A DNA stretch of 64,000 nt, from positions 1-64,000 of the forward strand of contig ML213538.1 in NCBI GenBank assembly GCA_004369045.1, in the 5' to 3' direction. The position numbers and the translations under genes are program-made. Under the pieces are notes generated by a model. That model did no database searches. It saw nothing but the letters and a program-made list of their open reading frames with translations, and was not told where the DNA came from. Below are positions 48,567-61,094 of this stretch, one piece after another (position 1 is the first letter of the stretch; every line of letters begins with the position of its first letter). Source of the DNA: Heliocybe sulcata (lineage: Eukaryota; Basidiomycota; Agaricomycetes; Gloeophyllales; Gloeophyllaceae).

Positions 48567-48786
48567 TCCTTCACTTGTACTTCTTGTCGCTATGTATAGT
48601 ATCCTTGCTTGTATGGTCCGACGTTAAAGCGGTATCACGTAGAAAACCCACACTATGTAGTACCAAAGCGGACAGAAATAGGTGAAGGCTATCAAAGCCG
48701 TGTGCTTAGGGACCGATCGTAATAGGCTTGGACCTACAGACGCTGCCTCCGGCGAAAGCCGACAGCCGTCTTCCTACTAGCACTAC

Positions 48787-49866
48787 ATGCCTTACAGCCA
48801 CCACTCTCATTCCGGTCAGTTCTGCAGACATGCTACGGGCACGCTCGAGGAAGTCGTAAAAGAGGCCATTAAACAAGGCTTTCATACCTATGGTTTGACT
48901 GAACATGTGCCGCGATACAGAGAGGAGGATCTGTATCCGGAAGAGGTACCCGTTACTTTACAGACCTGCTGTTTCCGGGTCCACTGAAATCACTCACGTT
49001 TAGGCTGGGTGCGGGACGGATATTCTCAGCAAACAATTTGATGACTTCCTCGATGAGGCACATCGACTCAAGCTCGCGTACGCCTCCCAGATACGCCTTC
49101 TAGTGGGGCTGGAGACCGAGTATATCACCGAAGTCGACCTTGAGAATCTGGAATACCTACTCCAGAAGCACCAGGGTCGCATTGATTACCTTGTGGGATC
49201 GGTCCACCATGTCAACGGCGTCCCCATCGATTTTGATGCGGCGACTTACCAGAAGTCGGTACGAAGTCTTTCGACCGATGACCCCGCCTCGGATTCCTCC
49301 AGCCCGGACGCTCTGGATCGATTTCTGTGTTTCTACCTGGACGCACAGTACACCTTAATGCGTAGAGTTCACCCGGAGGTCATCGGCCACTTTGACCTCT
49401 GCTGTCTCTACACGCCGGAAATATCTCTGCCAGAACGTCACCAAGCATGGGAAAAGGTTGAACGTAATATCCAGTACGCAGTTCGCTATGGCGCAGTCTT
49501 TGAGGTAAATGCAGCTGCTCTGAGAAAGGGCTGGAATTCTCCGTACCCAGGCTCCGATATCCTGAAGGTTCGTCGCCTAGGCTCTCACCGCGTCGTTCTA
49601 GGCGCTCATGCCTCTCGTAACAGAGGATTCTACAGTGCGGAGGAAAACTGGTTCTTTCCGATGACAGCCATGGGCCTCACGCAGTGGGCCTCAACTATGC
49701 TCGCTTGGCAAAATACTTGATGAATATGCAAATCACCAAACTGCATTATCTGCAAGCGACGGAAGCACCGAACCCTTATGGACGGAGAGTATCCCTTGTC
49801 CCAGTAGAGGAAAACTGGTGGGAACATCCCTTCTGGAAGGGCAGCCTCCTCACTAGTCAACCGTAG
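48787..49866 (+). CDS. HIS2: Histidinol-phosphatase (PHP family)
   Basis: Three exons (48787-48945, 49004-49567, 49636-49866) splice in phase into 317 residues. The enzyme removes phosphate from L-histidinol phosphate in the histidine pathway. Metal-binding PHP motifs are in order: HHSHSG at residues 4-9, GLTEH, LLVGLETEYI, YLVGSVHHVNG, VIGHFDL, FEVNAAALRKG and LSDDSHGPHAVGLNY. The order and length match fungal HIS2. The second intron ends at CTACAG just before the CGGKLVLSDDSHG exon; reading through it would break the last motif, so this border is firm. The gene lies 220 bp after the giant ATPase on the same strand. Confidence 0.95.
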
Positions 49867-51381
49867 GCGGATGGGATCGTCGACACTGCCATGTGTAGCG
49901 TCATTCGTCTCCCTTCTAACAGTGCGTGCACCCCATTCACAACACATTCCAGTTAGGAATGTTTTTCGGACCCATGACCTTGTCGGACCGCTCGACATAA
50001 AGTGGTCCGATCCGCTCGAAGATCCCGCAGTCATGTTTGATACTCGTGGAATATCGTACCTAATGTCTGGGAACGGCGTATTCACGGAACATTCACGTCT
50101 TCCCTGTCATTTTTGCCCCTCTATTTTTTATCTGATTGCCTGCTTCGCAAGTCGCAGGAAGGCCGACCGACATATACCTGAAGCAATGAAGATAAGGGCA
50201 TAACGCCGTCACGGTATGTATAGCCATGTACACCGCAGAGTGACTGGGACGTAAAGTCAGAGCTGATGATATGTATCCAGAGTCCTCAAGTGTCCGCCAG
50301 AAGCTTCTGGGCGTTATCTCATGGAAGATTCGCCGCGTCCGGAGTGTTCCCGCGAGAGGTAGGCAGTCTGTGATTGCCTTCCATGTGCCGCCTCTGTCAA
50401 GTAATGTTGGCACGCAACGGCGGGTCGGCGCCACAAAGCTCGGACAGTCGGGATCTTAGTGAACTCGTGCCCAGCGCACTATCGCTTGATCATGAAGAAG
50501 CACCCAACGTGGATCCGTGCGTGGATCAATAATAGCAAGCGAGACGCAAGAGTATTCATCTCAACACCGTGTCCGTCTACCTATTCTCATTTTAACAGAT
50601 CCGCGGCAAAGGATGCTGCAGCTGCAGAACGGAGATGAGAAGATAGGAGCAGCTTCGCCGCGGGTCTTCAATCTAGATGCGGCGAGTGCCTATCTTGACA
50701 TCTCACGGGCAGACCGAGTGTTGACGGAACCTATTTCCGCTGACGTAGGCGTACTTGACGTCTCACATTCACTCGGACCCGGCTCCACTGTTGGCGATCG
50801 TGTTGCCAGTATACACAGGTCTTGAAACAGGGATGGCGGCGCTACTTCTTCTCTGTGTGGCAGAATCAACCCTCGTAAGGATCTCTCCACGCGAACCCAC
50901 TGGTACGCAAACGGCAACTTTCCGATTGCCGCGAGGACTAGGAAGCGCTTTGTATTGAAATCATCTGGGAGCCCGCCGTATAGTCGTTTCGCTCCCGTCA
51001 CGACAGGCCCTTTCGCGGCATCCCAGCAACCATACTGTTGTTTTCTGTCAGTCTTTCACTCGCATGTCGCCGGGACGGTGCCGAGACGTGTTTGCCTGCA
51101 AATGGTACCGGCTCTGAGAAGCGCACAATGTTGCCATTAGACTATGGTGCTGAACCTTTGACAGAGTGAGCCGGTGCCTGTCTGGAAGCATCAAGGCCGC
51201 ATTCTCCCGGTGGATCTGCGTTCTACTGACCTCCAGAGCATGCCTATGTCCTCGCAGACAATATAATGCATCGCGGATCTGTACTGTCCCCGGTCACGAT
51301 TATGCTGCAAACCCCAGCAGTCGCCTGTGGATACTGACTAGATTTTCCTGGAGAACTCACAGGTGATACCACGCATGGGGG
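49867..51381. other. Intergenic region, no gene seen
   Basis: About 1.5 kb. Scattered frames at 50093-50434 and 50517-50825 have no splice partners or motifs. The region ends in the TATA promoter of the small Cys/His gene. Confidence 0.4.
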
Positions 51382-51389
51382 TATAAAAG
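51382..51389 (+). promoter_or_regulatory. TATA box of the small Cys/His-rich gene
   Basis: A consensus TATAAAAG stands 117-124 bp before the ATG at 51506, followed by a pyrimidine-rich leader. A strong TATA box is common for highly or conditionally expressed small fungal genes. Confidence 0.7.
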
Positions 51390-51505
51390 CAGGCCTTGTA
51401 AGGCGACGTTCTCCAGCAATTTACTATCTCGTTCCCTCTCGTACGTCGCTAGCTGTGCCACTCTACCTAGTCTAACTGTTCTAGAGCATACTTTGCGCTC
51501 ATAAC

Positions 51506-51836
51506 ATGTGCCGAATCCAAGTCCCGATGGCCACCCACTCTTGCGGCCACACTGAGGCTCATGGAGAGAATATAGTAAGTTCCCTTATACTCGTCGACAG
51601 CGTACCCTGACGGCGCCAATTCAGGTCGACTGCCACTCTGCCACCTGCGTCTACAGCGTCGACCATCCGACAGACTGCAGGGATTGCGCCGCTGGTGGCA
51701 GACGCTGTCGAGCTTTGTCAGTTTTCTATACCTTCATATGACTTTGACTCTGACAATTCATTCAGCAAGGTGCGACAGGCCGTCCCAGGCCCCACCCTCA
51801 GCACCCCGTGCCACAGTTGCAGCTAGACGAGGTGTA
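51506..51836 (+). CDS. Small Cys/His-rich protein of unknown function (73 residues)
   Basis: Three tiny exons (51506-51574, 51625-51716, 51776-51836) with GTAAGT/CAG and GTCAGT/CAG introns join in phase to 73 residues. The protein carries nine Cys, arranged as MCRI, HSCGH, DCHSATC, DCRDC, RRC and a C-terminal CHSC. This spacing could bind two zinc ions or form disulfides; no signal peptide is visible, so zinc is the likelier choice. I recall similar short proteins opening with MC(K/R)...CGH in Agaricomycetes, function unknown. Phase agreement of three exons and the upstream TATA box support the gene. Confidence 0.68.
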
Positions 51837-52074
51837 CCACAGTGATGGAATGGGAACGATGTGCTCTCCGCACGGCCTTGTTATTTAAGAAGCTTGTTAT
51901 GGTCACCCTTTGATGCGCATATACCATATACTATTAGCTCGGAGACGTTGCGATAGCGTACGTGCATGATCTAGGGCAACGGATCTACGCGAAGCATGAG
52001 CCGGCAAACGCCGATTCGCTTAGATTGAACGGTAGATCTCGGGCACCTGCAGTACACCATCAACAGCCTTAAGG

Positions 52075-53700
52075 ATGAACGTGCAACTGACGCCTCAGCA
52101 GACCGCCGCCTACCTGCGCACTCTCCCTTCTATCCGGGAACGATGCGGACGCGTACACGACCTCGCCAAGCAGGGAAGACTTGAATACTTCGAGTATAAT
52201 CCAGAGAAAGAGGCGGATGTCGCCAATTTCTGCGCCGATATAATCCATGTACGTTTTGAAGCTGGTTTATGTCGGAAATCTGCTCACGTAGACTAGAGGG
52301 ACTTTGGAAAAGACTATGCGAGTGTAAGGGTATCATGTCTATCTCATTAGCAGTGCTTATCCGAGCGCTGATTGCCTTAGATTCCTCCTCACGGACGCTG
52401 GAGACATCTCGACGCTGGACGACCTCGAATTGAGCCCATGATTGCAAAATGGAAGAGTACTGGGAACATCGACGACAAAGAAATCTGCAAACGACTCCTG
52501 GACCTATTCCTCGTGTCTGTTCTGCTCGACGCTGGGGCAGGAAATGCCTGGCAGTACAAGGAAGAAGACTCCGGTCAGACATTCAGTCGATCCGAGGGTT
52601 TGGGGGTAGCTAGCGTGCACATGTTCGCACACGGCCTATTCTCCGGAAATCCTGACCAGCCTTATATGGTGGATGGTGATTAGGCTTTTCATCTGCATCC
52701 CACTCCCCAGCTTTAATCATATTGTCCGCAGCCTTGGGACTGTCGAATATCACGGCGGAGAAGACTGCCACAGCGATGCAGGTGAACGAAGCTAATCCGA
52801 TGGTGGGAATTGAAGGCCGTGCGTCGCTGTTGTCAAATCTGAGCCAAGCATTACGGAAAAACACCGAGTTCTTTGGAGAAGAAGCTAGGCCTGGAAATAT
52901 GCTTGGTGAGAGTATCCTTGACGTCCCTAATTTAACCGACATGCTAATGATGTCCAGACTTCTTGGAGCGCAACACGCGGGTGGACGGGGCGGTCCGAAA
53001 AATCCATGTCTCGAGCTTGTGGCATGTCTTGATGGAAGGTCTTGTTACAATTTGGCCCGCGAGACTGAGCCTCGGCGGAATTTCGTTGGGTGACGTCTGG
53101 CCATGCTCCGCGTTGAAGCCCTCTGCTGTCCCAGGAGATGACCTGGTTCCCTTCCACAAATTATCCGGATGGATCACGTACAGTTTGATTGAGCCGATAG
53201 AAAAGGTCATGAAATGGACATTCGAGGGCGTGGAAGATATGACGGGGTTACCGGAATATCGCAACGGTACGCCCATTACGTCTCGGACTCATTTTTGCCA
53301 CTAAAAGTTGCGTTGTAGGTGGTTTGCTAGTCGACTTCGGCGTGTTGACTTTGAAGCAAGGTGCACTACCGGCTTCCTTCTATCCCAATCCGTCCTCCAA
53401 TATTCCACGCCTGGTCCCATCGCACCCAGCCATAGTGGAATGGCGAGCAATGACCGTAATCGAACTGTAAGTTTCCCCGGCCGTAGTAGCAACGTGCATA
53501 AACTCATGAACCGTTTCACGCCCAGCGACAGGATTGCTGATGCCATACGCGCGAAACTGGGTCTATCCGCATCCCAGCTTACTCTCGCTCAAGTGCTGGA
53601 AAGCGCTACTTGGAAGGGAGGCCGGGAAATCGCTAAACTGAAACGGCTCGAGACCGGAGGACCTCCCATCGACATCGAGAGCGACGGCACGGTATTCTGA
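52075..53700 (+). CDS. URC4: URC4-like protein (DUF1688), uracil catabolism
   Basis: Seven exons (52075-52248, 52297-52323, 52381-52675, 52732-52905, 52958-53266, 53319-53466, 53526-53700) splice in phase into 433 residues, full length for the family. Diagnostic blocks are YLRTLPSIRERC, HRDFGKDYASIPPHGRWRH, LDAGRPRIEP, SVLLDAGAGNAWQY, WPARLSLGGISLGDVWPC and MTGLPEYRNGGLLVDFGVL. In yeasts URC4 is needed, with URC1 and others, to use uracil as nitrogen source by the non-classical URC pathway. Its exact reaction is not settled. No other URC gene is recognisable nearby. It is convergent with the sugar transporter gene, 270 bp away. Confidence 0.92.
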
Positions 53701-53969
53701 TAAGCTTTGCGTCGTGCGTTACAGCCGGTGGGAGTTCCCGGCAAATAAAGGGACGAGAAGTTCGATGACCTTATTATACCAGATGTATACAACCTTAAAA
53801 TAGAGGGACTCAAGAGCATGATGTCCGGACAACGCGAGAAAGGAACACTTCATGATTTCCGCCGCATGTCCCTGGATAACCGACAACAGAGTACAAAGGC
53901 TACTGCGGCAGCAATGCCTCCTAATCTGGACAGCCCTTCAGCCGGCGCAAGCGTAGCGTTATTCATAAC

Positions 53970-56485
53970 TTACCGGAAGATGATTGCAACGGAATTCGGA
54001 CCATCTGGCACGTCGGCATCTTCCTGGAGTGCCTGTAGAAGACTGGCTGAACCGTTGTTATTCATGGCATCGACTCCAATTGCCGTGAGGTTGCCCGGCT
54101 TTGGGTTAGTGTTCCCGGGATGATGGCCATGCAATACAGATTTTGCCGGCTCAAAGATTGCAAAGATTATCGATGAGATGCCCGTGACGAGGAACTGTGG
54201 AATGACAATGAAGATGTTGTGTATGCCCTAGAAGCGGCGCGGATAAGCTCTGGGTATTCTCGACCCATGCCACAGACACGCACAAGTATCACCCCTGCTT
54301 TGGAGCTAAGATCATCGCTTTTGTCCGCGGTGTGGATCTCGCTCTCTGCGCTAACAGCCTCACCATACGTTACCTCTATGTCGGCCCTGCTAACACGAGC
54401 AGCCGCGTGCTGCATGAGCATCGCAGACCTTGGCCTGATATCGCCACTGCCTCCTTCGTCCGAAAGAGAGGTTCTCGTAGATAACACCCCATCGCTGGAG
54501 CCGTCCAAGTCGTCCTCATCCACGACCAAGAACTGGCGCTCCTCGTCGTTGTCATTTTGCCCACTGTGCCGTGGAATAGCTCCGGACCTCGTGTCAGCCA
54601 GACGGATAGATGATCCGTCTTCTCCGACGGACGAAGCACCCGAATGAATCGCTTCTCCGAGCTAGTGATGAGCCGGTGAATACGTAGGTTAGAAGGAGTC
54701 ACCACAGTGACAATGGACCACGCACCAGAGAGAAGGGAGCCCATTGAGTGATTGCCCAAGAGAAACCGACCACTGCCATCAGGACAGTTGCAGTGGAGAC
54801 GCTGGATGTGAACCTGCAATTGCAATAGTGTATCAGTAAACTCGATCGTTCCAGCGACAAAGTTGCACTTGCCATGTCACCGCCATGCAAATCGTGAACA
54901 GAAGGTGACTCGCAGCCCACAACGTTGACAGATGCATCTTCCACTCGGATCTCCTACCTTTCCCGGATAAGAGCGGGTTCACATCTCCATGCTGCGCGTC
55001 ATTACGGGAGACGAAGAAGGGCATGACGAAAGTGGTTGTGAGAGAGACGACTGCGTTGTAGAGCAACGCGCGTGTCCCAAGACGGGTGCCCTCGGCATCG
55101 AGCGCTGCGGCGGCATCCTCGTCTAAGGGTGTCGGAGAAGCTCTCTTGTGCAGCTCGCCGATGTACACAGTGGTGTAGAAGAGAATCGGAAACCACCCCA
55201 GCCACGCGCTGCGAGATTTTAGAGGGGTCCGGCCCGGAACGAAATAGAATGCTCACAAGAATTGGATCATGCACTGCGGGGACTCGTCAGCGTGGTGAGG
55301 ATGCAGTACAAATATGACGTACGATCTGTCGGATCACTCTAGGCAGTTTGAGAATATTATCCCATATGATCTTTATTTCTGCCCATACACCCTTCTTGCG
55401 GATGTTTCTGGGAAGCATCAGCTTCATACCGGCGCAGAGAACATAACACGGTACCCTACTTCGATGAATCCACCATGACCTTCTCTTTCACACAATACAC
55501 CGTGACGGAGTGCGTCAGAATCAGAAGAAGAGAAGCGATCACCGCTAAGACTTGCAGCTCCGTCTTGCCGAACATGAAGAATACTTGGGTCAAGTCGATA
55601 TTCCCGCTATCTTAATGCTAATCAGTTATGAAAATGGATTCCGGTGATCCACGTGAACTCAACACGAAGAAGCCTGCTACACTTCCAATGCCAAGCATCC
55701 TGGCTGCCCATGCATTGCCGCTCGCTTGCTCACCAGTGGGCAGGATATCCACTATAAGGGCGCGATCTACGGCCTGAACTATATGCATTGTATCATTATT
55801 TACAACAAATATCTCGAGACTATACTAGGACTTGCCTGCATTGACCGCAAAATCTATGCAATAAATCGCCCAGATGGCTAGCCAGATTGTCATGACATCG
55901 TTCTGACGTTCATGAGTTATCGATATGACATTTTCTGGCGTGAGCGTAAGGACAGCAACCTACTCACGGCGTACGAGTCTCGTGCAGTGAAGATTGTCGC
56001 AAACTGGCGGGTAAATCCCAGTAGCAAGACGCCGAACACGCAGATGACAGTGCCAGCAAGCATGTAGGGTCTCCTTCTTCCCAAGCGGGACCGGGACCTG
56101 TCCGCAAGGGTACCTAGAGCACACCTTCTCTCGTCTGAGGTTGTACAGCGGCGTTATGAATGTATCGTACCAATCAAGGGTTGGACTATAAGGCCAGACA
56201 ATGGGCCAGCCAGGAATACAATTGCCATTAATGATTTATGTAGACCTAATGATAGCAGGTACGGTGAAGCTGGTCGGCGTGTCAAACCGACGTCCTGGGC
56301 GACACGAGTCCTTGGGACTCACCGTAGGACATCTCAACCGACCAGAGTACTTGTACTCCAAGGAGCCCGACTGTCAGTGCGGGGGACTGTATCCATTTCG
56401 GTCCCAGTATCCTCGAGACTCCTACGAAGTGAGCGTCCTCCTCTCCTCCCGCCTCAGCTCCCGGCAATGCTGCGAACCCAACCAT
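53970..56485 (-). CDS. GPH-family sucrose / alpha-glucoside proton symporter
   Basis: A multi-exon minus-strand gene. In order it shows SPALTVGLLGVQVLWSVEMSY (helix 1), ASPYLLSLGLHKSLMAIVFLAGPLSGL (helix 2), QPLIGTLADRSRSRLGRRRPYM (loop 2/3 signature), ARDSYA and further helices. GTRALLYNAVVSLTTTFVMPFFV and ATVLMAVVGFSWAITQWAPFSL follow. A central acidic/Ser-rich cytosolic loop comes next, then the final helices GIHNIFIVIPQFLVTGISSIIF. The stop is at 53970-53972. The loop signature RxGRRRP is typical of the plant/fungal sucrose transporter group, which imports a disaccharide with H+ across the plasma membrane. The N-terminal methionine at 56485 is provisional, and several small internal exons were inferred rather than fully traced. 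Confidence 0.85.
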
Positions 56486-57462
56486 TCAAGTTCGCCTGGA
56501 TGTGCGGCTATAGCCAAAATTTGCGATTCCTCCCAGGGTGTTAATAGTGGAATATAGACTGTCTGATACAGGGGAGAACCAAGTTCATCTGAGACAGTTG
56601 GGGACAGAAGGCGGCGACATCAACGTTGACAGCAGTACTAGTTCAATGAGCTGTGGCCGTTGCGCCTGCGCACGCGCAGAGTCGCGCAGCCACAGTTGCT
56701 TATTCTGGATATGTTTTGATTCGTTACGTATTTCTGCGCTTGCTATAAACCAACATATCGATATGGGACTTCCCTTGCGGTGGGAGACGGCAGCTCACTC
56801 TACACCGGGCTCAATGCGAAGAGGCGACTTGTGGTAACTAACCCAAGTCGAGTTCGAAAGATACGGGTTATCCGTCCATTGGTTGCTCAAATCGGAAGGT
56901 TGTGAGAGAATGGACTTCGACGGGCGGTCGGTCGAACTAAACATACTGCAACCTCAGGAGTACTTCTTTATCTGTGCTTGACATACGGAACATCTTCTGT
57001 TTGTAGAGCTACCGTCGGATCGCATCGCTTGCCGGCAGTCATCTCCCCCCGACCAACTCTCCATCAGACAATCTGCTTCCGTGCGTAACCACTCTAAGCT
57101 CAGGCCACCGCTCTACGCGGTTCTTCCTACTGCGCTCTATACATTCAACGTACGTGGCTGCCTTATCACCACAGCTGCCAGCAACAAGGCAACATGGCCG
57201 ATCCACTGTGTGCAACCAATAGCCTGCCGCAAGAAGCACAGGTCATCCTAACCTGATTGATGCCGCCCTCTCTACCCAGCACCGCCCATGCAAGTCCATG
57301 CCACGCCCGCCACTGCCGCGCCCGGTGGGAGCGGTTAACGCCTCGCAGCTTGCACGCTTAGTCATAGCACTCAGGTAATGTCATTGATGGCACAGCTATC
57401 CTTAAATGCCTGCTGATCTTGTATTTAAACAGCCGCAGGATACGCTGAGATGTGTATTCACA
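56486..57462. other. Divergent promoter region, no gene seen
   Basis: About 980 bp between the divergent sugar transporter and P450 genes. A CGCCCRC-rich stretch at 57290-57340 lies upstream of the P450. No reading frame of note is seen. Confidence 0.45.
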
Positions 57463-59840
57463 ATGTTTCGACTTTTGCTCCTATGCCTGGGTGCCTTTGT
57501 CATCTACAAAATCGCCAGCCGCGTCATTCGCCCGCTGCTCTCCCCCGTGCGGAACCTCCCTGGCCCGCCAAACCCTAGCATTGTCTTCGGCCACATGAAG
57601 GCAATGTTTGGAAACGATTTTGCTTCGGTCCAGGAGGGCTGGCTCAGGGAGTACGGCCCTGTCGTCAGGTTCACTGGCATTCTTAATGCAAGTCGGTTCC
57701 CTTCTTCGGCGACCCCAGGGACACTAATGTTCATATACCCGTAGTCAAACCGCGTCTTGACTCTGGATACACGAGCGTTGAATCATGTACTTACTTCCCC
57801 TATTTATGAGAAACCTGCGGATGCTCGCCAGCACCTTGCGCGCGTCATCGGGCCGGGTAGGTCCCGTTATTCCTCGTGAACGCGCCCATGCTAACATCCC
57901 CGCCTGTGCCATTAAAAGGTGTACTCGTAGTGGAAGGTCAGTACGCCTTCCTTCCTCGCAGATCATGATTCTTTAGCTGACCACGATCATACCAGGGCCG
58001 GAGCACAGAAAGCAGGTGCGTGCAATTTAGCGAACAGGTGGATGATAGCCGAACTGAATTACGTGCAAAATCAGCGACGAGTCATGGTACGCATCCAATA
58101 ACTCCGACCTCACATCTTGTACTTGGTCATCTTATCTACTGAATGTTATATCCAGGCTCCTGCGTTCTCCCCAGGACACATCCGTGACATGACGGATATT
58201 TTCCTCGACAAGGCCGCACAAGTAAGACTATCGAGCATGCATGACTACCAGTTGAACTTAATCTGGCCAGCTCCGCGACATATGGATGACGCAGATCACC
58301 GAGTCTGGCGAGGCGGCAGCAACCAGGGTGGACGCTTTATCGTGGCTCGGGAAGCTAACGCTGGACGTTATTGGCATGGCAGGTCCGCCATATCTCAAAG
58401 CGTCACGTTATGCAGCTAATTAGAGAAATAATCCGGACAGGTTTTGGCTATGACTTTGACGCCCTCCGCCCCAAGGATACCCCCAACGAGCTTAGCGAGG
58501 CCTTCTCCACTATGTTCGGAGGTCCTCCTTCGTTCCGCCTCCTCCCTTTCCTGCAAGCCTGGGTGCCCCTCTTCCGCTTAATTGTACGCCCCCTTGTCCA
58601 CCTACCATCATCAACCTCCGACATCTGACTCCTTGTAGCCCGACAAACAAACCCAAGTCGTCGCCCACGCACAAGCAGTCATGACCCGAATCGGGCGGCA
58701 GCTGATCACGGAGAAGAAAGCCACCGCCCGTGCAGAGATGAGTGGGGAGAGGTTCGATAGGAAGGCGATGCAGGGCATGGACCTGCTCAGTCGCCTCGTG
58801 CGCGCGAACATGGCGACGGATCTGAACGAGAAGCAGAGGATGTCCGACGAGGACATCTTGGCGCGTGAGTCGCATTTCGTCGCGGGTTGTGGTTCTACGC
58901 TGATAGACACTTCTACTTTAGAGATTCCCACATTCATGGTCGCGGGCCATGAGACGACTAGGTACGCCTCATCCGAGCTTACGATGCTTCGCTGGGAGGA
59001 AACTGACGGTACCGCAGTACCGCGACGACATGGTGCCTGTACGCCCTTTCCTCCCACCCCGAGATCCAAGACAAACTGCGCCAGGAACTCCTGGACGTGG
59101 GAACCGAGGCGCCGTCGATGGACACGCTCATGGCATTGCCCTACCTGGACGCGGTGGTCCGGGAGACGCTGCGAGTGCACCCCCCGGTGCCGATGGCGGG
59201 CCGCGTCGCGCAGAGGGACGATATTATTCCTATGGAGGGCACGTTCGCGGATTTGAGTGGACGCGAGCGGGGGAACATTATGTGAGTGGTCATTTCGCTG
59301 GCGTTTTTGATTGGGGTTCGAGAGCTCATGTTCCGATACAGGGTGGCGAAGGGAGACTTTGTGCTCCTCCCGATTGTGGCTGTTAATCGGGCGAAGGAGA
59401 TTTGGGGTGAGGATGCGTTGGAGTTTAGGTACGTGGTCGGTTGTGTGGGCGGGGCTCATAGCTGAGATGCTGTGTTGTGGTTAGGCCAGAGCGGTGGGAT
59501 GCTATCCCCGAGTCTGCCAGTAAGATCCCGGGTGTGTGGGGCAGCGTGTTTAGCTTCCTTGGCGGCTCGCGGGCGTGTATCGGGTATCGTCTGTCGATCG
59601 TCGAGTACGTCGCTCTCTCTCTATCCATGTACTCTTACCCTGACTTAGTTGCTTGCCTTGCGTTTGGGTTTGGGTTCGGGCAGAATGAAGGCGATCTTGT
59701 TCACCCTCCTTCGGTCTTTCGAGTTCGAGCTGGGCGTGAGGAAGGAGAATGTGGGGAAGAAGGCGGGGATTGTGATGAGGCCTATTATAAAGGGAGGGGA
59801 GACGGAGATGCCGCTTGTCGTGAAGTCTTTGGGCAGGTGA
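57463..59840 (+). CDS. Cytochrome P450 monooxygenase
   Basis: Many short exons starting at the ATG at 57463 and ending at a TGA at 59838-59840, about 520 residues. An N-terminal membrane anchor (LLLLCLGAFVIYKIA) is followed by the Pro-rich hinge NLPGPPNP. GPEHRKQRRVM marks the C helix. The I helix FMVAGHETTSTAVAW contains the oxygen-binding Gly-x-x-Thr. The K helix has VVRETLRVHPP (Glu-x-x-Arg). FRPERWD is the PERF-like motif. The haem loop is FLGGSRACIGYR, with Cys as fifth iron ligand. It is an ER-bound enzyme of the expanded Agaricomycete P450 set; family and substrate cannot be named safely. All signatures are present and the exons join in phase where I checked. Confidence 0.92.
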
Positions 59841-60708
59841 CGTGGTCGTGTCAGTTATTTACTCGGATATTATTTTGAATGGCGACATCGGCTGATTGAG
59901 GTGGTCAGGACGTGATTCACTCATCGGCATTTCAACATGAGAAAAAACTATCGGTTGAGTGCAGTAGTTGCATGAGGGATGTGTTCAGCGCCGTCACTGG
60001 TCAACTGACGCCGCATGTGCATCTCCCGCATGTGCGTGTGTTCTATGTCAGTGCAGGTTGTGGCTCTTCTTGATACTTATCCTCATATTGCAGAGTCGGA
60101 CGTTCGTGGCTGGGCCGAGAGGACTCGGTCCTTTTGAGGTTAATAGTTCAGTCTGAGTTGAGACGCAGCAGTGTGATGGAAGATCTGCCTCCCGCCCTTC
60201 CGCCTGGGTGTGGGCGCGTATCCGTGGGTGTTCTCCAGCTGGAATTCGGGGCAAGTGTGAATCGGGACGTCTTGAGTGTCTCCTCGTAATGGCTCGCCGG
60301 GTCGCCGGTAGGCAGGATGGGGAGATCCTAGGTGCGTACGTCGTGGGGGGTGGGGGGATTGAGTCGCTGCGCGGATTCGTGCAGAGTGGCAGGTTGGGCT
60401 TGGGAGTACTGATTTTGGCGGTGGTATTTACTTTCCTACGCTGTCGGGGGGAAGTGAGAAGGACGGGGAGTGGTAGTGGTGCGAGGCTATTAGGAAGGCG
60501 GGGAGGCCAATATTAACAGGCTGGTGGCGTGATATAGAGGGGCTGGACTATGCTGGTTGTCATAATTTGATGTCTGCTGCTGGAGCTTTGGTTGAGTATG
60601 CCGCTTGTTCCGCGTGTTCACGTAGGTGGAACGTCTCGATGCAGACTCCGCTGGTTTACGGGAGCCTACCGTTACCCATCAAACACGTGAAAGTCGCCAG
60701 AGCCCCAC
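59841..60708. other. Intergenic region, no gene seen
   Basis: About 870 bp downstream of the P450. It is GC-rich with a GGGGGTGGGGGG tract near 60345-60358. The 102-codon frame at 60208-60516 has a hydrophobic segment but no other support. Confidence 0.4.
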
Positions 60709-60798
60709 GCATTAATGGGGTAGTGGTAACCTCAGTCGTTGCCACCTTACGGGCTGTTCATGTTCGACTGGCCGCGAGTTCGATTCTCGCTTAATGCA
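60709..60798 (+). tRNA. tRNA-Gly (anticodon GCC) with a 19-nt intron
   Basis: The acceptor stem GCATTAA pairs perfectly with TTAATGC, and the discriminator base is A. The D arm has a GGTA-type loop, closed by GGG/CCT. The anticodon stem AGTCG/CGACT is perfect. The T arm GCGAG-TTCGATT-CTCGC is perfect and supplies the B box. The anticodon loop reads T-T-GCC-A. It is interrupted one base 3' of the anticodon by 19 nt (60745-60763), the canonical position of nuclear tRNA introns. The identity assumes this intron placement. The gene stands alone between the P450 and the next gene. Confidence 0.9.
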
Positions 60799-61094
60799 TC
60801 CAGGGAGTGCCGTCTTTTTTTGAATTGAATTCATCGCAGGTGATATATTCGTGAGCTCTTTGCGTGCTACGCAAGTACTAAGAAGAGACAATGGATCACG
60901 TCTAATGCGCTCAGCCAGAGAATGAATGATGCGATGCGATACATCCACTGCCCCAGACTTGCGGGATCCTTGGTTCGTAGTGTGTACAGTATAGCAGATG
61001 GATATCGTACAATATTCTGGTCCATAGATATGTTGGTACATCCTTCCGTCTCCCGTAGTTCATCGTCATCTGCATCAACCCCTGCCGCTTCGCT

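Noticed and set aside
52075-59840. A functional gene cluster joining URC4, the sugar symporter and the P450.
   Set aside because: The three families have unrelated roles and different orientations with long separating regions; no shared regulatory motif was seen.
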